DNA of 64,000 nt from Acanthococcus lagerstroemiae (Eukaryota > Arthropoda > Insecta > Hemiptera > Eriococcidae), in contig CM063112.1 of the NCBI GenBank assembly GCA_031841125.1, positions 26,190,603-26,254,602 on the forward strand, written 5' to 3'. Position numbers and translations under genes: made by a program. Each line of letters starts with the position of its first letter. Position 1 is the first letter of the stretch. A model generated the notes under the pieces. It was given only the letters and a program-made list of their open reading frames with translations. It made no database searches and was not told the origin of the DNA. Shown piece by piece: positions 22,544-35,600 of the stretch.

Positions 22544-23601
22544 TTTGAAGATGCAGATATTGAGAGCTGAGATACTTCCTATAGTTCTGGGAAGAAAAAT
22601 AGGATTGAAGATGAGAAATTAAAATGAATAGGCCTACCAGTATTACATGTACCTAAAATACAGAAATCAAACAGTGAAACCGATTCAAAAAGTCGAAATA
22701 ATGTGACTTACCAGCAATAATCTTTCAACTGAATGTTAACTATAATAATATTGTACTTACTAGGTAAATCACGCTACAGTAGCCGACAATTTTACAAATT
22801 ATTGTAGATTGCAGGTATAGAGGACATATAGAGGTTACAAACCGCTCATGTTACGCATTACACATACTTCCAGCTGTCGGGTTTGAAGGGGTTTAAAACG
22901 ATCAACTTTCAAGGTTTCAAGGGCATCAGAATCACTGGAGGCAAGAAGTACGCTAGAAAAAGTGCCTTAAATTCAATTTTTATTAAAACCTTTTTCCTGG
23001 TCTTCATTTTTTTCCCCTAATGTAATCTAATAACATGAGAAGAGAAACAGATGATACAGAATTTAATCATAACATTGAACCTTACTTTCATGTAATGCTG
23101 TCTTGTTTAAGGTCCTTTTTCTTATACCTAGAAATGAGGGACGACCGTGAGTAGCAGAAAGCAGTCATCAGCTCATCAGCAACAGAGAACAACATACAGC
23201 AACTTCATGCTGTATCACAGTCACAAATCACAGTTTCCCTCGGCGAGGGATCTTTCGTCAACCGCTCATCTTTTGGTTTGTGCTTTGTGCTTTACAACAA
23301 AATGACCGTTACAGTTACAGAAAACCATATGATCGAAGCATAATATCATGAAGATTTATTAGTGCAAAGTGTCATTGAAATATTCTTTCTTTTTTTTTTT
23401 TTTTTGTCAATCATTTCATCACGTAGTTGTTAGTTAACTTACTCGGGTTATAATTACCCATAAAATGTGGTTTATGAAATCAAGTTTCTAGAGAAGTGAA
23501 AGTGTTATATTTTGCTTACTGATAGTTAAATTGTTGTGTATAGACCCAATCAAATCCGTTGATATTTTCTTTTGTAAATTGTGTACCGAAGAGATTACAC
23601 C
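22544..23601. promoter_or_regulatory. Divergent intergenic region of the finger gene and cyclin B3
   Basis: About 1.06 kb separates the two start codons. It should hold the 5' UTRs and promoters of both genes. A CAG/CATCAGC-rich block near 23,150-23,230 and a T-run at 23,391-23,405 are the only conspicuous features. No ORF is supported. Confidence 0.45.
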
Positions 23602-23631
23602 ATGGCTATGGATATAAGGAAACAGCATAAG
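23602..23631 (+). CDS. CycB3: CycB3 coding exon 1 (tentative)
   Basis: ATG in the context ACACCATGG encodes MAMDIRKQHK and ends AAG at the donor GTAATG, phase 0. Joining to the acceptor TCTAG at 23,900 keeps the frame, but that acceptor lacks a good pyrimidine tract. Confidence 0.55.
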
Positions 23632-26600
23632 GTAATGTCACTCCTTCAACTGTAATCCATTCATATTTAATATTACTCAGTGTGTAAATTCTAGCTTCCT
23701 ATTTCACCGGCTTCGAAAAGTCGAACCATGATTAAACTTGTTTTAATCATTTTTTGTTGATTGTTCAACGTTTATGAGATCAAGAAATTGAATTTAGTAT
23801 TCCAGTAACTTTGTGATGAAACCACTTGAATAGATCCTGTATTACTTGATTCATTATCTTTACTCTATATTCATAATCGATGATACATCTTGGCGTCTAG
23901 TTTTTCTCCATTCCTGACGAAAATATGAAAGCTGTCGACACCGTGAAATTAAATCAGACGAAGGCTTCGAACGAAATGAAACGTGCGATTCTTGGTGACA
24001 TCGCTAGTAACCGAATGCATTCATCAGTAATTGGACTATCGAATCCATCAGCTCCGATGTACAAATCGAGGTTACCAGTTCTGAAAGCCGGGTTCGTAGA
24101 CGGTTTCCTTTGACTTAACTGTTGACGTAGTGAATGTAATCGTATTTCTCGTAAATATTTTGATGTTGTATGTCCAGGGTAAAGACGAAATCATCTGTGA
24201 TTAATAAACCAAAAATTCCTGTTGCTAAAGAGAATCAGTTGCCGACTGCGGTAAATAAACAACCTATTCCTCTACAGCTTGTCATTTAAAACGAATTCAT
24301 CACTAACGGTGTTTAATTCTGTACAGGGAAGTCAACTGAAGCCACTGAACGTCAACTCTATTATCGACAAAACGAGTACATTGAAGATAGAACCTCGTAA
24401 GAAAACCGGCAAACCGGCTGGCGTAGATGAAATTGATCGAGATACTAGAAATCCGTTTACCCTCTCTATATACGCGAAAGATATTCATAAATATCTGAAA
24501 TTTCTAGAAGTATGTTGTAAAAAATCTGCTTACGAATCCGTGATTCATTAGATTTCATTCCTGATTGTGACGGGTATATTTTCAGCAAACGCACCCGATT
24601 AGAGAGGACTACTTGAAGGATCGCGAAATCACGCCGAAAATGCGCACCGTTCTGATTGACTGGCTGATAGATGTGCAAGCAGAATTCAAACTTCTACAAG
24701 AAACATTGCACATCACTGTTGGAGTGTTGGATTCGTATTTACAAGTAAATGTTCTCTTCCGTCGTTCTAAACTAGAATTTTCTAATTTAGTCTGAAATTA
24801 TGAATGTTGCCGAAAGAAACATAGTAGGGGAACATGAAATTAGGAGCTATAAATTTCCAGTTTGAAACGGTTTTCGACTGATGTGAACGGATGTTATCGA
24901 ATCGTGAACCGATGATCTGAACTACGTTGATTGATGAAAATCAAGTGATGACTAATTTCATTATGTAATCATCAGTTCTATTAAGAAGTTTTTTCCTTAC
25001 TTTAGGAGTAGATATATTCGTGTTTTTTGATATTGAAATTGAAACTACATTTAGGAGTACCGTAAGTTGAATGCTATGAATCTGCGAACTGGACCAAACG
25101 AAAATAGTGGGAATCGATGATGTTTTCTTTCGGTTCTTAATCGTTTACATTATTACTCGAATATTGATACAATTTGAATAGTTGATCTGATTTGCTGTTG
25201 ACTGAATTTGGGATTTTACTTTTACATTGTGAACAGACCCGCTTGTAAATTTGCTTTTTAAGAAAAGTTGATGACTTGGGACGTAATGTTCTTACATCTC
25301 CTTCCTCATTATGGGGGGGGGGGGCAGTAGCTAACAGATTTACTGCCAGAGATGAGAAATGTTTATTTTTTATCGAGCACGGAGAGCACAGTTATGTTAA
25401 TTTATAGTGAAATTATGGAATAACATTGCTACGCCTAGAGCAGACGAAATCAAAAAGCAAGTAACTGAAAATCAAAGTAATTCTAAACTCTTTCAAAAGT
25501 CACGACTTGAAAGTCAAAAAATCCTCAAAAATTATAAGAAATTACAATTAAAATCATTTTTTACCCAATTTTTGTGATTTTAAGATCGAATTAATCTAAA
25601 AAAAATGCTGGAAATAATGATTTAAATTACTAAATGAAAGTATTAAAATCGGAAACCAAGTGGTTTTCATAATAATTATGATTCGAAATTAAAAATGAAA
25701 TAATTTACTGTTCTGATTTGCATCGAAAGATCCCCTCAAATGTACCTAACTGTTTGATTTAATCACAGTTTTAAAAACCGACGTGCTTAAGTGAGAAAAA
25801 AACAAACGAACAAATGAGCTTTTCAAATTTTACTTATGACTTATGAGACAAGGTAATTGTCTTTAAGCTTTCTCTTGGCCCCAGGAAGCAAAATTGATTA
25901 TTTTACACTTGTATTCTAAATTTCTGTTTTCTATGAAGATATTTAGTATCTACGCGTATAGTTCTTTCCCCGTCTCGTTCCTGAATATTGGTTGTTGTAA
26001 ATATGTTTAAATTATTGTGTTGGATGAAATTTCGAAACTGAGTTGCACGACTGTGCTACACGAGAATTAAAAAAAGAAAACACGTTTTGAAGATTTTTGT
26101 TTCAAACATCTGGTTTCTAGCTCTTTGATTAAAACATTCACTGAAAACATCAGCTTTAAACACAAGTACATTTAATTTGCCAACCTTTAGAATACAGATT
26201 ATTTAATCTGGTGTACTATATTTCAACTTTCTCAGTATCCCCCCCCCCCCCTCCTGATGGTTACATCAGAATTGATTTGTATTATTTGTAGTCTGTCCTT
26301 GTAGCAGGGATGGATTAGATAATTTTTGATCTTGAGAGTAAAAACAACCGAACGTCGCACAGCGCATTTTGTGATAATTTTCAATATTCCAAATGATCTT
26401 ATAACATGACTTTAGATATTTCTTCACAATAACTCTATTTCAGAAATGACAAACTTTGTCCCACTCCTTTTTGAATTTTCGCCTCTCTACTTTTATTCTC
26501 TGTTTGTATTTGAGCCTTTTGATTCTTATATAAATTTCATATTACTCTTCCTTCTTTATACTTAACTCCTATCTCCTGCAATATTTGGAACATTTTTAAC

Positions 26601-29600
26601 CATTCAACATAAGAGTGCCTACCGGTCATACAAGTCTTACAAAAGTCATACAGTTGCCTCTAATTACTTACAAATTAGGTAATTCCTCCTCAATAATCGG
26701 AATATTTCTTATCAAAATATGGCCAAATTGAAATTAATTGAAAATTTGTTTTCTTTGAAATTTAATTAAAGATTTGTGTTCTTGGCAACATTCTTTGCAA
26801 TAATTTGATCGTTACTGTCTAATTATTAATTTCCTTCAAAGTTTTTGTTCGTAATTAGCATGTTTCTGAAATAATTATTTTCTTTTTGTGAGGAAATTCT
26901 GTTTAGGCGTGAAAATGGTCCGACAAAGATCATATAAAAGTCATACTAAGGTCATACTACTTATTGGAAAATTCGTATTTGGTAGACACCCTGAACATTA
27001 TCAAAAGCTTTTTCTAAATCTACAAATGCTACATGTGTATCAGAACCACTTTTCAATTTTTTTTCTAATAAAAGCCTCAAACCTAAAATTGCTTTCCTAG
27101 TTCTTCTATCTTTTCTGAATCCAAACTGATCTTACCTCACCCTTTCTTTCAATTTATTTTGCACAAATTACAAGGTTCAGTAATGGGAGCACTATTTCGA
27201 TTTCTTCGGAAATTACTTTTTTTGGATATCTGTTTTTCATGGATTTCCGTGAATAATAAATTCATTTGAAATTCTGAAAAGAAAGAACCTACTCCAAACG
27301 CATGGGGGAAGTCTCAAGAACTTGAGTATGAGTAATAATATATTGGAAATTGGCAATTTCGTCTATAACGGAATGCATTCTCCAATAATGCGGGTATATT
27401 TTCATTTTCTTTCCTTAAATGTCCCGAGTATCTTGTGTTCATTACAAAAACAGCTCAGTTTTCTCATTCAATTTCGAAAAAAATGGTTTATGATTATTAA
27501 TGAATTCGGACATAAGTTCACTCTGAGCTTCATTACTTAATCGGTTACTCCGAGTCAGAGACCAAAGGTTCTGATGAAGATCATCTTTTAATGTTAATTG
27601 AGATGTTTTGATAGAAATATTTTCTGATCCATCCATTTTGTAAGCTTCCTGCCATCCGTTACCTACTTTACTGTTTTGCTGATAAAAGTGTTTTGCTTGT
27701 TTTTCTTAAAACTAAAATTTTGCAGTTAGGACACTTTGGAAGTGTGCCAAATTTCAATTTATCGAAGGCTGCTGAATCGAACATTAGCACCGAAAATGTC
27801 TTTTTAATACCGAAGTAGTTTTTTCCTTTTAAAAATAAAATAAATAAGATTTTACAGTTTTGAAGTAGAGAGTCAATCTCGTTACTTTTTTTTTTTTAAT
27901 TTGTATAATTGATTTCTAAACAAACTTTGAAATTTTACCAGTGCTCCCTAGGTTTTCGTCTTTCTGTTGAACAGACATGAAAGTTGAGCGCTCCTTCGCC
28001 CCCTCTGCCACCATTATCGAGAAACAGTTCCGGACCGAAACAAAACAGGCAAAGTTGCTGCATCTTTTTGCAGTAAAAAGTATCAATATCCGGGAGCTAA
28101 GTGCTTGTCTCTATGCTAGCCAGCTACAAATCACTCCCTGCTTCTCTAGAAATGGATTCAGTGACTTGAGGATTTATTGAAATCAAGATTCAGCCAGAAG
28201 TGTACACAGATGTAAGAAATAAGTATCGCGAAGCCGAGAGCCGGAATGAACAAAGCGAGTATCGATCAGATAGCTGTGTGGCCATGAAGTGACCGTGGGG
28301 AGGGGCCTCTAGATAGGTTATTTGGACAATGATCTATTATTCTAAAAATAAAAAGTTTTGAATATTTTATACCGAAGTTTCTGCGATGAGCATAATCTTA
28401 GCCTCAAATATCAGGATCATGATCTTGGTAGTGATATAGCTCAGTTGCCGTTTTCTGGTACTGACTGAGACAGTGACTTGAAATCTTTGATTGTTGCGAA
28501 AATCATTATGACCAAACTCAGTGCTTGTATGCTACATTGACGTCCCAACAGACAATTTGAAAAAATTAGTGATCATAATATTGATAGTATAACGAGGAGG
28601 CGGGATCGTACTGATCATAGAAGATTGATTTAAAAAATGTGACCTCACCGTGAGGTGAGATTAGGTTCCAAGTGGAAAATTCTGTGTAGTGATCTTGCCA
28701 ATCATTATAAGTTCATAATTTGTTATTGATAAATTAAATTTTTCGAGTACTCGAACGACTCAAAGATAGTACATTTAAGTCGTTATATTGTAAGTCTGTA
28801 AGGAACCTTATAACCAAAACTGAGGAAGATCATAATATAATCTTTAGTTCAAAGAAGTCTTAATTTCAAATCACCAGAAGATGATGAGATTCATGATGTG
28901 AATGATTGTGATCTTTCTGATTTCTAAAAATAATAATTTAGAAAAAAAAATCTCAAGAATTGGATAAAATCATGATCTAAAGATCATAAGATCATGATCC
29001 GAGATTTTTGTAATGATCTTTTGATTTGAATTCGATCTTTTTGGATTTTTCCGTGATCATAGGTTATGATTTTAGACCCCTGGAATTATGATTTTACCCG
29101 TCCCTGCTCGTAACTGTCTTTACAAATTCTTAGTTTCTCAAGTTTTGCTTGTATTCGAATCTGAATCGAATATTGAATTTAAAAGCGCTCTTTGTAACGC
29201 ATTCAGTGAGCTCGAGAATAAAATTTTCATTAAATACATGAAAAATTACAGATACTCCAGTTAAAATCGTTGACTCTAATTTGTTCCCGACTTGTCCTAT
29301 TTTATCTGTGTCAAGTTTGGTTCAAAGTTATATGTCAGGTTGTACTGTAGGATCACTGATTCTGAAAGCAATTGTAACTTGTTATGGTCGGTCATTTTTA
29401 AATTTCTTGTGGTATACGAGTAAATTTTTACAAAAAGAACAAATTGTGAGTACATGATATAATCATTCTACATTGCATTTAACGTTGAACTTACTTATAA
29501 TTCTTTTTTCCATCGTCTATAATATTGAGTTCAGATTCATTTGCTAGTTTTCTTGTTTAGATGCTTGATACAACTAGTAATGGAATGTCATAGTCAAGTT

Positions 29601-32600
29601 TAACTTGAAAAACATTTATAGAATTAAAAAACTATTTTTGGTCCAATGTTTGAAAACTGTTACAGGTTCAACTTCCTCTTCTCAAGTATACATTATGATG
29701 GTTACATTATTTTGAAAAGCTGCGGTTTGACTTTCTAATCCTTGTAGACACCCTGCAGTATTTATATTCTATCACAAGAAAAATAAAATAAAATTAGTGA
29801 AATTAATCTTTTTCAAATTTTCTATGATTCGGCTACCGTATGCCATAAAACTGAAGAATATTCACAGCAGTTCGACTGCCCTCAGAATTTTCAACTGCAA
29901 ATTCATCCTTACTGTTGTGTTGGGGACTGTATAATTATCCCTCGACTCTATAGTATTTTCATGCCACTAGAGTAATTAAGTTATTTTTCGTGTAAATAGT
30001 TGTTTTCGTCCTACTCTGATTCCGATTTTCTCACCATAGTGTAATTTTTGATTGCAGAACACACCGAAGATAAATCGACAGCGTATGCAACTGATCGGGG
30101 CTACGGCGTTGTTCCTATCGGCTAAATATGAAGAAATCGTCGTGCCATCAGTTGAAGAGTTTGTGTACATTTCGGCGTCCTCATTCAAGGAATCGGATCT
30201 TTATGAAATGGAGCGAGAAATGTTCAAAACGATCCAGTTCGACCTAAGCAGACCTATTTCATTAAGTTTTTTGAGACGCTACAGCAAGGCCGGAAGTGTA
30301 AGTTGAAATGACGTATTTTCGCCTTTGTCGCCCGGAACTAAATGTCCCACCGGTATCCTTTTGTTACAACGTTATCGTAAATGCGATTCAGCGAATCTCG
30401 ACCGAGTTTGATGAGTTCCGTTGTTCTGCCTGCTGTCATCGTAAATCATTTCACGGCAGACGGAAACGATAAACGAGTGACGGAATTGTTACGTAAAAAT
30501 TATATTTCTGGTTAAATCAACGAACTTATAATAGCTGTTCAACAGGGATTCTTGGTCGTAAAAAAGATATTTGGTGATACTTTCGCCGAAATTCTTTCTA
30601 ACGAGCCTTGGATAGGTGTCGAGTGGTAAAAGGTGAAAACTGCAGAGCTTTCAATAGGTACCATTTAATTGGAGTTGAAGTTTTCAGCGGAGATATCAAA
30701 TAAAATGTGAAGAAGTTGAATGATTGATGAGCTACGATGTAAACTAGCTTGTGAAAAGAGAAAACTTATTTGGAAGAATTCAATCAATTTGTTTGGAAAT
30801 CCCCTCACGATACGAAAGTAAGAATTGTAAGAAATCAGATTGATTACATCCTGGTGAATAAGTCTTTCCAAAACAGTGTTATAAGAGTATCAACCTGTCT
30901 ACGAGCAGACGTTGGTTCTGATCATAATCCAGTGGTAGGTAATATCTGTATTAAATTTCAAGTACAGAAGACTCGAAGCGGTAATAACAAATTAAATATA
31001 GAAAAAAACTGAGAAACTCATCGACGAAAGCTGAACTATTTGACAAGCTTTGATGAAACTTGCTCCTACAAGAAAAGTTGATAATGATAATATGGAAGAG
31101 ACAAGAAGAATTTACAAGATTGCATTGCAAGCAGCCAGAGATATAATTAGAATATGCAATAGGGTTGAGTTCAAATGCTGGATAACTGATGAGGTACTAG
31201 AGAAAATGGAGAAGAGCAGAGTGATAAAAATGCAACAGATAGTTGAATATAAAAAGATTCACTGAGAAAACCGAAAAGACATCAGAGATGCCAAACTGAA
31301 ATGGATAGAAGAACTGTGTACCTACTGAGGCTGAAAAACTCAGGAAATTCCATGACTCGCATAATTTCTATAACAAGATAAAAACATAACTGGAAGATTC
31401 AGGGAGCTAAACTTAGTTGTATTCAAGAGAATGCCAACCTGATTCTACTAGAACCACAAAGAGTAGGTGAACAGTGCCAGAATTATAAAAGAAAATTATT
31501 CCATGATCAAAGGGGTTAATCAGTCCAAGTAAAGGCTCTTGATACAGGTCCCAATATTGCAATTAGAAATAGCATACGGTTTAAATTGTTCAAAGAATGG
31601 AAAAGTCGCAGGTGGAGATGACCTGCAGAAATACTAAAATGTGTGAATTGTGAAGCCAAAAATTCTGATTTCATTATTTAATAAAATCTACGTCTCTGGA
31701 GAAATTCTAGTGGGCTGGCTGAAATCTACAGTTCTACATTGCCAGAAAAGTCAAAAGCTGATCTCTTTAATGGGAATGCATCAAAAACTTTCCTGTGAGT
31801 TATTGATTTTCGTATGTACTGAAAATGCGAGCCTATGCTGGAGATGTGAGATTTGGTTTTAGAAAAAAAAAATGGGAGCACGAGAAGCCTTTTTCGCAAT
31901 GAATATTCTCTTACAAAAATGCTATGATTATGAGCAAGATGTCTTCATTTGGTTGGTAGACTATGAGAAAGCATTTGATACTGTTAAGACAGCAAAACCT
32001 TCCAGATTATTTAGAGATTATATTGGAATCAAACAGCAAAATTAAAAGTAGACGAGCACTGGATCACAAAAACTACTCAAGTATACATAGAAAGGGGTAA
32101 GACAACCATGTATTCTGTCACCGGTATTTTTCAATACTTATCCGTAAAAGAACTTCAACTCTATTAAAAACTTTGAGAATTTCGGAATTAAATTTCATGG
32201 CAAAAGAATATGAAATATAAAATATGCTGGTGGTGCTGCGTTAATAGCTCCAAGCAGAATAGATCTTCAGAAAATCCTACAATAAGTCAAACAAGTTGGA
32301 CAAGATCTAGCGTAAGAATAAATGTTGAGAAAAGAAAATGGATGGTTGTGGAGAGAATCCCAAGCCAAAGTAGCAGTCGAGTCATAGTTACCAAATTCAA
32401 ATATCTTATATCTGTGATAAATTCAAATTTAGATTGGGATGAAATTCTGCCGAAGATACTTTCTGCAGACTGAAAAGCATTCTCATACACAACGATATAC
32501 CCCTCTTCCCAATGTTTTGTAATACCAGCACTACTATATGAAGTGGAGACATGGTCCATTAAGAAAATATCAATGAATAGACAAGGAGCAACGGAAATTT

Positions 32601-35600
32601 GGTTTCTCTGAAGACTGATGCGAATATCTTGAGTTGATAAAATAAGCAATACTGAAGTCCTGCATAGAACTGGAGTCACCAGGGAACTGAAAAATTTCTG
32701 GTTTTACATACAGGTATTCCGACTAGTATATTTTTTCGCTAGGGTAGAGGTTTAGTTTTGGCTGTTTGGAAAGTCTTATTCTTGAGAAATTTATTTACGT
32801 TAGCTTTCCACTTAGTAATTTGTCTGTCCCTCCTTTTTTCGCCCCATGGTTACCAAAAAGTCGTTTTGTAGGTCTGTCGGTCGTCTCCTAGACAAAAGAT
32901 GTGGCTAGCCCAGTTCCATTTTACTGTTTCTGATCCTATCTAACTGCGTCTAGATTATTATGCAGTTTATTTTTAACAATTTTCGCACTTATGTGGTCTT
33001 TTCTTTTTATGTTCAATATTGGACGTTCCATGGCGTTCTATGTTATTCTAATTCTATTAAAAAATGTTTGATTTAGTGGCTAAATTTGACTGCGATAGGT
33101 TAGGACGGGCATCTTTTGGCCTAAGTAAGTTCCTTCCTTAACTATTTCGATTGCATTTCCGCCTATTAGAATTCCTTTTTGCCCGGTTGTTTTCGGAAGA
33201 ATTTTAGTTTTTTGCATGTTTATATTATTGCTTAACCTACTACTTTCTTACTTAGCTCACTTAGGTCACTTACTATCTCTTTTTGTTCGTTTAGTGAATT
33301 TACAAAAAGCTTGATGTGTGCGAATCGAAGATCCATTAGGCGACTTCCGTTGATGATTAGCCCCCTTTCTGCATTCATACTTCGAGATATGCCCCAAATA
33401 CACAGTTTTTCTCATTTGAATTATTTCCTGCAGTTCCCTGGTGACTTTAGTTCTACTTAGGACCTCAGTATTGCTTATTTTATCAACCCAAGAAGGAGAA
33501 AAACTGAATATTTGGGCATATCTCGAGAGAAGTATGAATTATTTGGACTTATAGTGCAAGGCAAAATTGGAGGAAGAAGACCCAAAAACTGAAAAAACTA
33601 TCCTGAATCCAGAATGTCAAGAGCTGGAGTGGTACTGGGGAAATTCTTTTACGTATACAAAAGCAAGAGACCGCGAACAATGAAAAATCCGAAGCACTGC
33701 TTAGTGTATGGCATCAAGAAAAAAATGATTAATTTGACTTTTCTTTTTAGTATGCGAATGGCGACTTGTATATGAAATTGGTTGTTCTGCCTTAGCTTTC
33801 GGAGGGTGTTTCTTCTTTACTAACGACTACCTCGTTGGGTCGTCGACCTTACAAAAATTACCTATTATTTCCTAGCTTACATTTTGATTGTTAGAATAGA
33901 GATGTTGAAAAGGTCTTAACGTAAGTATTTTAAACCACCACCACCTTCTCCCCTGAAAAAGATAGTAGCTGGATTGCTTACTGAAAGACTGGGACTGAGA
34001 ACAATCTGATAACACGAGATCCAGACAGAAAAGTTGGCTGTCAGCCAGGTCAAGAGACAGCCGAGTAGACCAGGGATCAGTGGGGGTGTATTTTGGAATT
34101 TGGAAAAAAAGAAAGCTATCCGATGAAGAATAAATATTGTAAGTAGAGGGAGGAAGATGTATTATTCGCCATTCTGAACGCCCCCTAGATCAGTCGATTT
34201 GGTTTTCGAGTCAGAAATTTCAAAAATTAAAAGCTGCTAGTTTTCAAACCTTAGTAATATGATCATACGTGGGTGCATTTATAAGATTCACCTAAATAGG
34301 TGTTGACCGAGGATTTGAGAAAGCGGTGTCTTAATATTGGTTCAGCTACAAATGCTGAGCCAAACGTTACCAGCCCAGAATTTCTTGATGTTGATACTAG
34401 GTATTAGGTTCATTTAGGCATGATTTTTTTTAACGGGTTATGCAACCCTTAAGATTTGTATTGCTTTCAAAGTAATAAAAACTAAGCCACTATCCCTGCG
34501 AAAGAATATACCAGTCGGGTTGCCTGTACATAAAACTAGAATCATTGCTTAAATGTTCTGTTATTTTGAGATCGAGCAAGAAGATTTGTTCGCAATGGGA
34601 GGTTTTTTTCTCTACTGGGCGAGCAAAGCTCGAACTTTGCATTCACATCCATTAATCTTCTAACTTTCACTTTAAAATCAGTGATTTTCAATTTGACACT
34701 AACCCTAGTTTCTGCATTTGATAGCTGTGTTTTTCGAGTAGAATTTTCGAATCTTCATAGCCGAGGAAATACCGACTTGAAAACGAAAAAAATGTCAGAA
34801 AAGGTTTTATTTGCTGGAATATCTCAGAACGATCTCCTTGGTACATAGTTGAAAGCTCCCGTCCTTAATCCTTGTGGTTCCCTCAGAGGAGCTGAAAATA
34901 TGGAATTTTCATGAGGTGTTCAACATTTTTTTCATTTTTATCGAAAATGAGCCATTTTCTGTGTTAACGTCATCAGTACAAAAATGTTCCTTATTAAAGA
35001 TTCTACAAAAGGAAAGTAGGGAACATTTCAGAACTCCTAGTTTTACTTTGAAACAGGTTGTCGCGAAGGTGAAAAAAACGACCGCGCGTTAACGTCGCTC
35101 TCTCTCTCTCTCTGAGGGTGCGTTTTTTAGGTCACTCAACGAGAGAGAACGGCGGCCGCTACAGTACTCCCCCCCCCCCACAGCGACAGCGATACAATAA
35201 AACTGTTAACATGCAACAAAATAGTTCATGTTTCTACAAATAGGTTTTTTTTTTGTTTTTTTTTTTTAAAAAAAAAGAAATTAAACCTAAGTCACGTACA
35301 TGTTTCTTAAAACTAGAAATAGAAATACTCGAGTCGATCGGGAAATCTAACGGTGCGTCCAGAACATGTCTTGGTCTCTTCCTTCACGACGGATGGAGTA
35401 GCAGTTTTTTGTTCAGTGGCCGGCTCTTCCGAAAGGTTAGAGATAAAGGGCAGGTTTCAACCGATTGATGGAGACGGTGTCTTCTTTTCCATTTACACGC
35501 AACTTAAAAATTTTAGGTTGCCGGCGAATAACTTTAAAGGGTCCCTTATATGCAGGTCGAGGGGGATCTCTTACCGCGTCATCACGGACGAAAACGTATT

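Larger units (their letters stand above)
24745..30057 (+). other. CycB3 intron 5
   Basis: 5.3 kb, AT-rich. It contains a G-run (about 25,314-25,324), a C-run (about 26,240-26,250), a MITE, an antisense LINE fragment and a GATCAT-rich block, each listed separately. An isolated MITE-type terminus (GTAGACACCCTG) lies at 29,744-29,755. The ORFs in it have no recognisable exon. Confidence 0.7.
30760..33720 (+). mobile_element. Decayed APE-type LINE, interrupted by an inverted LINE segment
   Basis: Plus-strand frames in order: the endonuclease end (FVWKSPHDTKVRIVRNQIDY, then ADVGSDHNPVVG) at 30,770-30,950; a linker; an RT remnant (FIWLVDYEKAFDTV) near 31,940-31,985; a KYLISVINSNLDW block near 32,400; and the C-terminal VDKISNTEVL near 32,633. 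The C-terminal part then resumes at 33,486 (RRRKTEYLG...GKIGGRRPK). Between them, 32,690-33,487 reads as LINE on the minus strand (INGSRLMDLRFA near 33,350, the RT motif C region). Many stops and shifts; inactive. Confidence 0.65.

Noticed and set aside
22301..22570. 89-codon plus-strand ORF
   Set aside because: Antisense to the four-finger gene; no motif of its own, whereas the minus strand has ordered Cys/His pairs.
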